Below, piece by piece: positions 8,212-17,443 of a stretch of 64,000 bases of DNA (its first letter is position 1; every line of letters starts with the position of its first letter). The notes under the pieces are model-generated. The model was not told where the DNA came from. It ran no database searches and worked only from the letters and a program-made list of their open reading frames with translations. Source of the DNA: UBA8199 sp964507045 (GTDB taxonomy: Bacteria > Verrucomicrobiota > Verrucomicrobiia > Limisphaerales > UBA8199); assembly GCA_964507045.1 (NCBI GenBank), contig CAZDOO010000013.1, positions 1-64,000 of the forward strand. The letters are read 5' to 3'. A program made the position numbers and the translations under genes.

Positions 8212-11200
8212 ATGTATTCCCACTCCGCTGATCTCCGCCCCACCCATAATGGGTGGGATTCGTGTGTAAAACCCCTGGCCGCGATGGTCGGCCTCTTGCT
8301 AGCCGCCACGGCGGCCCTAGCGGTGCCCGAGTATGGCGACGTCTGGCGCCCGCCGTCGGGCTGCACCAAGTACTACACCTCGGGCAACGGCCACAAGTTC
8401 TGCGTCATTCATGACATGGAAGGCTATTACTACACGGCGGTTTCCTACCTGAACCGCTGTGACATTTCAGCCAGCATCCACTACGCGGTCAACGGATTGA
8501 CCGATTCGAGCGATAATGGCGCGGCACCGGGCGAGATCACCCAGTGTGTTCTGGAGCAGTATTATGCCTGGCATGCCACCTGTTGGAACAAGTGGATGTT
8601 CGGCACGGAGCACGAAGGGTTTGTCAGCAACCCGGCGTGGTTTACCGAGGCGATGTATCAGGCCTCGGCGGGCCTGCACAGACACTTGTGCAACACTTAC
8701 AGCATTCCCAAGGACCGCAACCACATCATCGCTCACGGACAAAAGTCCAGCAGCGCCTGGGTGACCTGGCTGGCGAGCAACTACCCTTCGATTGATGCCA
8801 CCTGCAACACCCACACCGACCCGGGCAGCTATTGGGATTGGACCTACTTCATGTCCTTGATCCTTAGCCAGACCAACGGCGCGACAGTGGTCAGCAGCAG
8901 CGTTCCAGCCAGTGTCGCCGCCGGCCAGAGCTTCACCGCCACGATTACCTTCCGCAACAGCGGCACCAGGGCCTGGACCACCGCCAGCCCGAACCTGAGG
9001 AATCACAAGCTCGGTTCGCAAAGCGCCCAGGACAATACCACCTGGGGATTCAGCCGGGTCGCCCTGCCCTCGACGCCGATTGCCGCGAACCAAACCGCCA
9101 CCTTCACGCTGAATGCCACCGCCCCCACCACACCCGGCAACTATACCTTTGCCTGGAAAATGGTCCAGGATAACGTGGGCTGGTTCGGCGAGACTTTCAG
9201 CACCACCATCAGCGTGATCAACGCCGGCCCGACTATTACCACCCAGCCGGCCAGCAAGACGGTCAACCCGGGCTCCAATGTCACTTTCACTGTCGCGGCC
9301 ACCGGCAGCGGCACGCTCACTTACCAGTGGCGCACCAATGGCGTCAACCTGAGCAACGGCACCAAGTTCGCCGGCGTTACAACCACGTCGCTGACCGTTA
9401 CCAATGTGCAGCAGACGGACGTGGGCAACTACTCGGTGGCGGTGACCGACATAAACGGCACCATTGTCAGCTCTAGCGCCGCGTTAACCGTCAACGCGGT
9501 GGTGGCGTTCTACGAGGACTTCGAGTCCGGCCTGGGTAATTGGACGGTCTTCCCGACTCCCGGCACGACGCTGGATTGGAGCACGGCGCAATATAAAAGC
9601 TCCAGTCACAGCGCCTATGTGGATGGGGCGTTTGATCGCATGTACCGGGACTTGGGGATCAGGGTGGATGGGAGGCTTCGGATCACCGCCTGGGTTTATG
9701 ACGGCACCCAGACCCGCGCGTTTGTTGATATGCGCGGCTACAGCGGCGGCAGTTTCGGCTCCGGCGGCCTGGTCCAGCTCTTCTGCGCCGGCAAGTACAA
9801 CACCGTTACTATGTCCGGCGAGACCTGGAGCTCCAGCTACTACCAGGGCCGCGTGGTCGCAGGCTCCAACACCGGCTGGTTCAATTTGAATGGTTCAGGC
9901 GCGCCCACTCGCTCGACGGGCTGGCACAAGTTCGTTATCGAACGCCGCAGCGATGGGACAACGATTGACTTCTATGTGGATGATATTCTGAGCCGCACCA
10001 TCACCGGCGCCACCGCCTATAGCCTGGACTCGGCGGCCATCGGCTCGATTGGGAGCGGCTCGACCAATGTGGCGGGAACGGCCTGGATTGACGACGTGAA
10101 GGTCGAGTATTTCGATCTCCCCGTAATCACCACGCCGCCGGCCAGCCAAATCGTTGCCGCGGGCGGCACCGCAACCTTCTCGGTCACCGCCTCAAACACT
10201 GTGGGCAGTTACCAGTGGCGCAAAAACGGCACCAACATCTCCGGCGCCACGGCCTCGGCGCTAACCCTCAGCAACGTCCAGGGCACCAACGCCGGCACCT
10301 ATGATGTCATCGTCGCCAACGGCGCCGGGCCGGTGGACAGCGCGGACGCCGTATTGAAGGTGTCGCCGACAATTACGTCGCAGCCCGCCAGTAGCACCAA
10401 TCTCCCGCTCACCACGGCGACTTTCACGGTCGTGGCTGCGGGGCAAACCCCGTTCTCCTACCAGTGGCGTAAGAATGGCGCAGACCTGGCCGATGGCGGC
10501 AATATTTCAGGCGCTGTGAGCGCAACCCTCACCGTCAGCAGTGTGGCGCCTGATGACGCGGGCAGCTACTCGGTTGTCGTCACCAACGCCGGCGGCAGCG
10601 CCACCAGCGTCAGCGCGCTGCTGGTGCCGGTCGTGCTGCCCACCGTCACCACCTCCCCCGCCGACCGGGCCGTGGCCGCGGGCTCGAATGTCACCTTCAC
10701 CGTCAGCGCCACGGGCACGCCGCCCCTGTTCTACCAGTGGAACCTGAACGGCGGCGTTATCGCCAATGCCACCGGCACCAGCTACACGCGGCCTAACGTG
10801 CAATCCGCCGATGCCGGCACCTACTCCGTGATTGTCAGCAATGCGGCCGGCGCGATAGCGAGCGACGAGGCCCTGCTCACCGTCAACACCGGGCCGGCCC
10901 TCTCGCCCATCACCGACCAAACGGTCACCGCCGGCGAAACCCTCGCCTTCACCGCCCAGGCCAGCGACATTGACACCGACCAGGCGCTGAGCTTCAGCCT
11001 CGATGCGGGCGCGCCCGCCGCCGCGGCGATCGTCAGCACCAACGGCGCCTTCTCCTGGGTCACCACGGCGGCCGATGCCGGCACCACCAACCAAATCACT
11101 GTCCGGGTGGCCGACAGCGGCACGCCAAACTTGAGCGATACCAAGACCTTTGCGGCCATCGTGTTGCCGCCGGCCATCACCGTCGCGCTGGGCATTTCCA

Positions 11201-11388
11201 ACCAGGACCTCACGATTGGCTGGAATTCCATCTCGGGCCAGACTTATCGCGTGGAGTATAAGAATGACTGGAATGCAACGACCTGGTCCAACCTGCCGCC
11301 CGATGTGTCTGCCACCGGTTCCGCCGCGTGCATAACTGACCCCCTCACCAACGCGCAGCGCTTCTACCGCATCCGGCTGCTGCCATAA
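8212..11388 (+). CDS. Secreted N-acetylmuramoyl-L-alanine amidase-like protein with Ig repeats
   Basis: This is a 1058-aa exported modular protein. Parts in order: signal peptide (MVGLLLAATAALAV, about 25-38; an ATG at 8284 is an alternative start); an amidase_2/PGRP-like domain (about 40-215) with FCVIHDMEG (His67), SIHYAVNG, EHEG, HIIAHGQ and HTDPGSYWDW, which carry candidate zinc ligands; an NBR1-like Ig domain (about 225-340); an Ig module (about 345-430); a jelly-roll-like region (about 435-635); three more Ig modules (about 640-900); a cadherin-like module (about 903-985); and a tail ending FYRIRLLP, shared with other secreted proteins here. It may cut peptidoglycan of other cells or its own wall. 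The second zinc-binding site is not textbook, so activity is uncertain. Confidence 0.82.
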   Translation: MYSHSADLRPTHNGWDSCVKPLAAMVGLLLAATAALAVPEYGDVWRPPSGCTKYYTSGNGHKFCVIHDMEGYYYTAVSYLNRCDISASIHYAVNGLTDSSDNGAAPGEITQCVLEQYYAWHATCWNKWMFGTEHEGFVSNPAWFTEAMYQASAGLHRHLCNTYSIPKDRNHIIAHGQKSSSAWVTWLASNYPSIDATCNTHTDPGSYWDWTYFMSLILSQTNGATVVSSSVPASVAAGQSFTATITFRNSGTRAWTTASPNLRNHKLGSQSAQDNTTWGFSRVALPSTPIAANQTATFTLNATAPTTPGNYTFAWKMVQDNVGWFGETFSTTISVINAGPTITTQPASKTVNPGSNVTFTVAATGSGTLTYQWRTNGVNLSNGTKFAGVTTTSLTVTNVQQTDVGNYSVAVTDINGTIVSSSAALTVNAVVAFYEDFESGLGNWTVFPTPGTTLDWSTAQYKSSSHSAYVDGAFDRMYRDLGIRVDGRLRITAWVYDGTQTRAFVDMRGYSGGSFGSGGLVQLFCAGKYNTVTMSGETWSSSYYQGRVVAGSNTGWFNLNGSGAPTRSTGWHKFVIERRSDGTTIDFYVDDILSRTITGATAYSLDSAAIGSIGSGSTNVAGTAWIDDVKVEYFDLPVITTPPASQIVAAGGTATFSVTASNTVGSYQWRKNGTNISGATASALTLSNVQGTNAGTYDVIVANGAGPVDSADAVLKVSPTITSQPASSTNLPLTTATFTVVAAGQTPFSYQWRKNGADLADGGNISGAVSATLTVSSVAPDDAGSYSVVVTNAGGSATSVSALLVPVVLPTVTTSPADRAVAAGSNVTFTVSATGTPPLFYQWNLNGGVIANATGTSYTRPNVQSADAGTYSVIVSNAAGAIASDEALLTVNTGPALSPITDQTVTAGETLAFTAQASDIDTDQALSFSLDAGAPAAAAIVSTNGAFSWVTTAADAGTTNQITVRVADSGTPNLSDTKTFAAIVLPPAITVALGISNQDLTIGWNSISGQTYRVEYKNDWNATTWSNLPPDVSATGSAACITDPLTNAQRFYRIRLLP

Positions 11389-11419
11389 CCGGGCCCGCGG
11401 CGGTGACGGCGCCCGGAGG

Positions 11420-11995
11420 CTATGCCCTGCCCGGCACTTCGTGGTGGGCGCGGCAGCGGGCCTCGTAGATCTCAGCCGCGCCCACGATAACCACCGGGTC
11501 GTCGTAACGCGCGGGCCGGCCGTCCACAAGCCGCTGGCTGCGGCAGGCCGATCCGCCGCACACCATGCAGATGGCATGGAGCTTGTCCACCACGTCGGCC
11601 TTGGCCATCAGCACTGGCATCGGGCCGAACGGCTCGCCCCGGAAATCCGTGTCCAGCCCGGTGATGATCACGCGCACCCCGCGGTCAACCAGTTGTTGCG
11701 CCAGCGGGACGATGTCTCCGTCAAAGAACTGGGCCTCGTCAATGCCGACGACGGTGGTCGCGGGCTCCAAGTGGTCGAGGATGGCGCGCGCGCCGGGCAC
11801 TGGCCGTGCGGCATACTCGCTGCCGGCGTGCGAGGTGACCTTCTCCAGGGCGTAGCGATTGTCAATGACCGGCTTGAACACCTGCACCTTCTGCCGGGCA
11901 ATCGTCGCGCGCCGCAGGCGCCGGATAAGTTCGTCGGTCTTGCCGCAGAACATCGAGCCGGTAATGACTTCAATCGAGCCGGTGGTGTGCTTCAT
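11420..11995 (-). CDS. tdk: Thymidine kinase (type II)
   Basis: This 191-aa enzyme of pyrimidine salvage phosphorylates thymidine with ATP. Visible are the P-loop GSMFCGKT (13-20), the Walker B-like VVGIDEAQFFD, the substrate segment ITGLDTDFRGEPFG, and zinc-binding cysteines CMVCGG and a later Cys in EARCRAHH. The length is usual for type II TK. It is convergent with the amidase gene (31 bp apart) and divergent from the rhamnosidase gene on its other side. Confidence 0.96.
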   Translation of the reverse strand: MKHTTGSIEVITGSMFCGKTDELIRRLRRATIARQKVQVFKPVIDNRYALEKVTSHAGSEYAARPVPGARAILDHLEPATTVVGIDEAQFFDGDIVPLAQQLVDRGVRVIITGLDTDFRGEPFGPMPVLMAKADVVDKLHAICMVCGGSACRSQRLVDGRPARYDDPVVIVGAAEIYEARCRAHHEVPGRA

Positions 11996-12215
11996 GCGGG
12001 GCCATGTCTAGCAGAGGATGCGCTCTGGCTCAACGCATTTGCCACACGGCGGGAATTGCCAGTCACCAGTCCAAACCCCTTCGATACTTCGGTCCGGGGT
12101 GATTCTGTGCCCCACCGTTGTGTGGCAACGCGGGCATGCCGTCCGGCCGGCGCGCGGCTCGCATTCCGCCCGGAGCAGCCCGAGACTCGACAGTCCCCGC
12201 CTGGCAATACAGGAT

Positions 12216-15200
12216 ATGCGCATGACTAAACTCGGTCGGACTCAGATCATCGCTCTGGCAGCCTTCCTGGCTTCGGTTCTCACGTCGCGTGGCGCCGATG
12301 AACTCCAACGGACCTTCGAGCGCCCGCCGGAGTCAGCCAAACCACTGACCTGGTGGCATTGGATAGACGGCAACGTCACGAAGCACGGTATTACGCGCGA
12401 CCTCGAGGCCATGAAACAGGCCGGGCTCGGCGGCTGCTACCTGTTCAGCATCGGCAGCTACTTCCCGGCGGGCCCGGCGAAGTTCAAGCAGGAAGGGTGG
12501 TATGACCTGCTGGGCCACACTGTAAAAGAAGCTGAGCGCCTGGGCCTGGTGTTCGGCGTTCACAACTGTGACGGCTGGTCCGAGGCCGGAGGCCCGTGGA
12601 TCACGCCCGAAACTTCGATGAAAGAGCTGACGCATGCGAGCGTAGATGTCACCGGCCCGTCCCGGTTCTCGGCACACCTGCCTGCACCGCCACGCAATGT
12701 GGATTTCTATCGCGACGTCGCCGTGGTCGCCTTTCGGTTGCCGGCGGGGGAACGGGTCAATGGGCCGGCCTCCGGCACGCGCGTCACGGGTTCGCTCAGC
12801 GCTTCCGCGCTGGCGGTCCTGGGTGACGGCCAATTGCAGACTCGCGCGACCTTTCCTGAGGCCGGGACGGGACAGCGGATCGAGTTCGACCTGGGCGCCC
12901 CGCGCCCGTTGCGCACAATGGTGCTTCACAACGTGAGCAGTTACGTTCAGGACGAGGACTTTCCCGCTGTGGTGGAAGCCTCTGCCGACGGCAAGGCGTG
13001 GCGGCCGGCCGGGACATTCTGTTTCTCGTGGGACACGGCCGACGGCCTCAAGCCGATTACCGTCGCGTTGGGTGAGCTGAACACCCGGTTCCTGCGACTG
13101 TCATTCACCAACCTCTGGCCTCTGCACATCGGCGAGGTGGAACTCAGCTCCGCCGCCAAGCTCCACTTCGCCGAGGCCAAGGCCGGCTGGCTGCGATGCC
13201 GGGGCCATGGCGGCGAGGCACGCAACTTCGCCCGCTATCCGGGGCCGGACCGAAACCGGCAGCTGCCCGCCGATTACGTGGTGCCGGGCACCAACGTCCT
13301 GGACCTGACGGCGGCGTTGACCCCGGAGGGACGCCTGGAATGGGATGTTCCGCCAGGCCGTTGGCACATCCTGCGGGTGGGCTACACGAGCAACGGCCAC
13401 TCAAACAAACCCGCCACGCCCGCCGGCCGCGGCCTGGAATGCGACAAGCTCGACGCAAAAGTCGTGCGCGCCCACTTGGACCAATATGTCGGGGAACTCG
13501 CTAAGCGCTTCGGACCCGCCGTCGGCAAGACCTTCGCCGCCGTGGAAACCGACAGTTGGGAGTGCGACGTCCAGAACTGGACCGCAGGCCTGGAGCGCCG
13601 GTTGAAACAACGCACCGGCATCGCGATTGTGCCGTGGCTGCCGCTCTTAATCGAAGGCTGGATCGTGGACAACCCCGATGCGTCCGAGCGCATGCTCTGG
13701 GACTGGCGGCGTTTCCTGGCTGATCAATTCGCCGAAAATTTCTTCGGCGAGGTCGGGCGCTACCTGCACGAAAAGGGTCTGACCTATGTCATCGAAGGCT
13801 CCGGACGCCAGATGTACCTCTACGATCCCATCGGCTACCAGCGTCCCGGCGATGTGCCCATGGGCGAGTTCTGGCTCAACACCGGTCCCGGCCAGGGCGT
13901 ACGCGTGGACAACAAGGTGGCCGCCAGCACGGCGCATATCAGCGGCAAGCGCATCGTCGCCTCCGAGTCTTACACCGCCAGCGCGCCGTTTGCCCAATGG
14001 CAAAACCATCCCTACTCGCTCAAGCCGCTGGGCGATCGCGCCTACTGCGCTGGAGTCAACCGCTTCGTCTTCCACACCTTTGCCCACCAGCCCTACGACG
14101 TCATCGGGCCGGGTTTCACGATGGCCGTCTGGGGCCTTAACTGCAACCGCGCCAACACCTGGTGGGAGCCGGGACGCGCCTGGATGCAATACCTCGCCCG
14201 CTGCAACAACCTTCTTCAGGAAGGCCGCTTCTGCGCCGACGTGCTCTGGTTCATCGGCGAGGACGTCCCCAACCGTGTCGGCTGGCGCGACGAACTCGAT
14301 CCCCCGCTCCCGCCCGGCTACGACTTCGACGCCTGCGACGCCGCCGCGCTCCTGCAAGCCAAAGTCCAGGACGGCCGCATCGTCCTGCCCAGCGGCATGA
14401 GCTACCGCGTGTTGCTGCTGGCGAACCGGCCGACGATGCGCCCGGCAGTGCTGCGGAAAGTGGCGGAATTGGTCCGGGCGGGCGCGGTAATCGTCGGGCC
14501 GGCGCCCCAACAGTCGCCGAGCCTGGCCGACCTCGGGCCGGGCGATGACGAGGTGAGAAAGCTCAGCCAGCAGATCTGGGGGCCGGGCGATGGCGTCGCG
14601 ATGAAAGACCATACCGCCGGCAATGGGCATGTGTACTGGAGGCTCTCCTTCTCGGAGATCTTCAACCGCCTGGGCGTCGCGCCGGATTTTGCCTGGGAAG
14701 CCAAGAGCGGCGATGCGGAGGTGCTCTACATCCACCGGCGGATTGGGGACGCGGATGTTTACTTCGTCTCGAACCAGAAGCTGCGGACCGAGCCCATCAT
14801 CGCGAAGTTCCGTGTCGCAGGCCGCCAGCCGGAGTTGTGGGACCCGGTCACCGGGACAACCACCCGGCCGGCGGTTTACCAGGTTTCAGCCTCGGGCATC
14901 GAAATGAATCTGTCGCTCGATCCGGCCGGCTCAGTATTCGTCGTGTTCCGCGAACCCCTGCCGGCGCGGCACGTGGTGGCGGCCAGCGGCGAGGCTGAGC
15001 TGACTTTCGATGCCGACGGAAAACTGCGCGCGCGCGTGCGAAAGCCGGACGTCAACCAAGTGGAGTTTAGTGACGGTTCGAAGGGTGACTTGCCCAGCCA
15101 GGCAGTGCCCCCGTCCATCGAACTTGCCGGGCCATGGAATGTTCAGTTCCCGCCCGGGCTGGGCGCGCCGCCGTCCGCCGGGTTCAGCGAGTTGGTCTCC

Positions 15201-15680
15201 TGGACGCAGCGGCCGGAAGCGGGCATCCGCTACTTTTCCGGCACGGCCACCTACACCCGGGAGTTTGAAGTCAGCGCCGAGCACCTTGGGCTGGGCCGCG
15301 AGGGGTGGCTCGACCTGGGGGACGTGCAGGTGATCGCCGAGGTGCGGCTGAACGGGCAGGACCTGGGCATCCTCTGGAAGCCCCCGTTCCGCCTTAACGC
15401 GACTGCGGCTCTCAAGCCCGGGACGAACCGGCTCGAAGTGCGCGTGACCAACCTCTGGCCCAACCGCATGATCGGCGACGAACAGTTGCCGGACACCACG
15501 CGGTGGGCGCGGCGCAGCTTGATCGGCCGCTGGCCGGACTGGGTGCTGAAGGGCGAACCACGGCCCGACGGACGGGTGACTTTCTGCACCCGCAAAGTCT
15601 ACAAGCCAGACGCCCCCCTCCTCCCTTCCGGCCTCCTCGGTCCCGTCCGCCTCAACTTCGCGCAGACCGTGAAACTCTGA
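12216..15680 (+). CDS. Secreted GH106-type alpha-L-rhamnosidase
   Basis: This enzyme of about 1154 aa matches the GH106 alpha-L-rhamnosidase group, which removes terminal rhamnose from plant or algal polysaccharides. Family-typical stretches include PLTWWHWIDGNVTKHGITRD near the N-terminus, the LGLVFGVHNCDGWSEAGGPW strand, an AVETDSWE segment in the catalytic half, MQYLARCNNLLQEGRFCADV, and the C-terminal galactose-binding-like domain with TNLWPNRMIGDEQLPDTTRW. A signal peptide follows the start (IIALAAFLASVLTSRGAD). The ATGs at 12216 and 12222 are both possible. The reading frame is open 66 codons upstream, but that part is not protein-like. It converges on the sulfatase operon, 26 bp apart, which suggests joint action on a sulfated rhamnose polymer. 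Confidence 0.88.
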   Translation: MRMTKLGRTQIIALAAFLASVLTSRGADELQRTFERPPESAKPLTWWHWIDGNVTKHGITRDLEAMKQAGLGGCYLFSIGSYFPAGPAKFKQEGWYDLLGHTVKEAERLGLVFGVHNCDGWSEAGGPWITPETSMKELTHASVDVTGPSRFSAHLPAPPRNVDFYRDVAVVAFRLPAGERVNGPASGTRVTGSLSASALAVLGDGQLQTRATFPEAGTGQRIEFDLGAPRPLRTMVLHNVSSYVQDEDFPAVVEASADGKAWRPAGTFCFSWDTADGLKPITVALGELNTRFLRLSFTNLWPLHIGEVELSSAAKLHFAEAKAGWLRCRGHGGEARNFARYPGPDRNRQLPADYVVPGTNVLDLTAALTPEGRLEWDVPPGRWHILRVGYTSNGHSNKPATPAGRGLECDKLDAKVVRAHLDQYVGELAKRFGPAVGKTFAAVETDSWECDVQNWTAGLERRLKQRTGIAIVPWLPLLIEGWIVDNPDASERMLWDWRRFLADQFAENFFGEVGRYLHEKGLTYVIEGSGRQMYLYDPIGYQRPGDVPMGEFWLNTGPGQGVRVDNKVAASTAHISGKRIVASESYTASAPFAQWQNHPYSLKPLGDRAYCAGVNRFVFHTFAHQPYDVIGPGFTMAVWGLNCNRANTWWEPGRAWMQYLARCNNLLQEGRFCADVLWFIGEDVPNRVGWRDELDPPLPPGYDFDACDAAALLQAKVQDGRIVLPSGMSYRVLLLANRPTMRPAVLRKVAELVRAGAVIVGPAPQQSPSLADLGPGDDEVRKLSQQIWGPGDGVAMKDHTAGNGHVYWRLSFSEIFNRLGVAPDFAWEAKSGDAEVLYIHRRIGDADVYFVSNQKLRTEPIIAKFRVAGRQPELWDPVTGTTTRPAVYQVSASGIEMNLSLDPAGSVFVVFREPLPARHVVAASGEAELTFDADGKLRARVRKPDVNQVEFSDGSKGDLPSQAVPPSIELAGPWNVQFPPGLGAPPSAGFSELVSWTQRPEAGIRYFSGTATYTREFEVSAEHLGLGREGWLDLGDVQVIAEVRLNGQDLGILWKPPFRLNATAALKPGTNRLEVRVTNLWPNRMIGDEQLPDTTRWARRSLIGRWPDWVLKGEPRPDGRVTFCTRKVYKPDAPLLPSGLLGPVRLNFAQTVKL

Positions 15681-15683
15681 CTC

Positions 15684-15700
15684 GGGAGGGCGTCCCCGCC
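15684..15700. repeat. Degenerate remnant of the GERPREP palindrome arm
   Basis: GGGAGGGCG joined directly to TCCCCGCC looks like one arm of the palindromic element with the middle deleted. It lies in the 26-bp gap between two converging genes, the same kind of position as copy 2. Confidence 0.4.
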
Positions 15701-15706
15701 GGAGGA

Positions 15707-17443
15707 TTATTGCGGGCTCTTCTCCTTCCACGCGCCTAGCGGGAGCACGTTGGCGCGCTTAGCCCAGGCTTCCCATTGGGCGGCGAGATGTTGCACTTCT
15801 TCCGGGTGCTGCGCGGCGAGGTCATGCATCTCCGTGCGGTCGGCAGCCATGTCGTAGAGTTCCCACGGTTGGTCGGCCTTGGCGACGAGCTTCCAGTTGC
15901 CCTGGCGGACGGCGCGGTTGCTCTCGTGCTCCCAAAAGATGGGCTGCGGCCGTTGGAGCGGCCGGCCGGCCAAGGCGGGTTGCAGGCTTACGCCTTCCAT
16001 CGGCTGAATGGTCCGGCCGTTCAACTGGGTGGGATACCGGGCGCGCGCGACGTCCACACAGGTGGCCATGATGTCAATGAGGTGGCCGGGTTGGCTCTCC
16101 AGTTTGCCCTGGCGTTCCTTGGGTATGCCCGCGGCCCAATGCACGATCAATGGGGTGCTGATGCCGCCCTCATGCACCCAGTGCTTGTATTCGCGGAAGG
16201 GCGTGTTGGAAACGTTGGCCCAATCCCGGCCATAGGCGACGTAGGTGTCCTCCGGTCCGGGCATGACGCCGGGCCCGCGCCGCAGCCAGCGGCCATCGCG
16301 GGTTTGCATCGGCGGCCAGGTGCGGTGCTGGAGTTCATCGGGCGCCATCGGCCGGCAGGGGGTGGTTGGCTGGTCCGTGGGCACCGTGCGGCCCATCGGC
16401 TCGGCGCACCCGCCATTATCCTGCAGAAAGAACAGCAACGTGTTGTCCAGGCGGCCGGATTCTTTCAACTGCGCGACAATGCGGCCGATGCCTTGATCCA
16501 TGCGGTCCACCATTGCCGCGTAAACTTCCATGCAGCGGGCCTCCCAGGCTTTGTCTTCGACGCGAGCCCAGTCTCCCGCCTGGGGCGAAAGGTCCCAGCC
16601 GGGATTCACCAGGCCCAGCTTCTTGAGGCGTTCGAGCCGCGCCTTGCGAACCGGCTCATAGCCGCCATCGAACTTGCCTTTGTACTTGGCGATGTCCGGC
16701 CCAAGCGCATGCATGGGCCAGTGGGCCGCCGTATAGGCGACATACAGGAAGAACGGGTCGCGGGGCGACTGCTGCTCGTGCTGGCGCAGAAAGCGCACCG
16801 CGTTGTCGCTGATGGCGTCCGTATAATAGAACCGGGCCGGCTTGTAGTCCGGATCGTTTTCCGGGGTGATGAAGGTGTTCTGCCGACACAGACCGGTGGG
16901 GTCGTAAAAGCTGCCGCCGCCGCGGATGGTGCCGTAAAACTTCTCGAAACCGCGCTGCACGGGCCAACTGGACTTGTCGCGCGCATTGGCCCCGTCAAAC
17001 CGTGTGACGTGCCACTTCCCGCTCATGTACGTGCGATAACCGCCCGCGCGCAGAACTTCGGCAAGGGTGGCGCTGCGCTGATTCAACTGGCCGCGGTAGC
17101 CCTCGCGGCCGGCGTTGCGCGTCATATGGCCAACCCCGGCCTGGTGGGGATAGAGCCCGGTCAGCAGCGAGGCGCGGGTCGGGCAGCACCGACCCACATT
17201 GTAGAATTGGGTGAAGCGAAGCCCTCCCTGCGCCAGCGCGTCAAGGTTCGGCGTCTGGATTTCGCCTCCGTAGCATCCAATATCCGAGAAGCCCATGTCG
17301 TCGGACATTATCAGGAGAACGTTAGGGCGCTCCGCAGCGGCCGCAGCACAGACCCAGAGGGTTGCAAGCCAGGCAGCGCATTTGACGCCGGCCCGGACGC
17401 GAACCGGGGCGGCTTTGGGATCGAGTTTGCGGGGATGTTTCAT
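15707..17443 (-). CDS. Secreted sulfatase (arylsulfatase A-like)
   Basis: This 578-aa type I sulfatase hydrolyses sulfate esters after Cys-to-formylglycine maturation. The maturation motif C-x-P-x-R is at Cys86 (CCPTRASLLTG), preceded by the metal site NVLLIMSDDMG (41-51). GKWHVT and a C-terminal WELYDMAADRTEMHDLAAQ, typical of the family, follow. A signal peptide (about 20-37) indicates export. Its ATG overlaps the stop of the upstream sulfatase gene by 4 bp (17440-17443), so it is the last gene of that operon. The long LxxNGGCAEPMGRT stretch fits arylsulfatases of the S1 family. The exact subfamily and substrate cannot be read from the sequence alone. Confidence 0.95.
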   Translation of the reverse strand: MKHPRKLDPKAAPVRVRAGVKCAAWLATLWVCAAAAAERPNVLLIMSDDMGFSDIGCYGGEIQTPNLDALAQGGLRFTQFYNVGRCCPTRASLLTGLYPHQAGVGHMTRNAGREGYRGQLNQRSATLAEVLRAGGYRTYMSGKWHVTRFDGANARDKSSWPVQRGFEKFYGTIRGGGSFYDPTGLCRQNTFITPENDPDYKPARFYYTDAISDNAVRFLRQHEQQSPRDPFFLYVAYTAAHWPMHALGPDIAKYKGKFDGGYEPVRKARLERLKKLGLVNPGWDLSPQAGDWARVEDKAWEARCMEVYAAMVDRMDQGIGRIVAQLKESGRLDNTLLFFLQDNGGCAEPMGRTVPTDQPTTPCRPMAPDELQHRTWPPMQTRDGRWLRRGPGVMPGPEDTYVAYGRDWANVSNTPFREYKHWVHEGGISTPLIVHWAAGIPKERQGKLESQPGHLIDIMATCVDVARARYPTQLNGRTIQPMEGVSLQPALAGRPLQRPQPIFWEHESNRAVRQGNWKLVAKADQPWELYDMAADRTEMHDLAAQHPEEVQHLAAQWEAWAKRANVLPLGAWKEKSPQ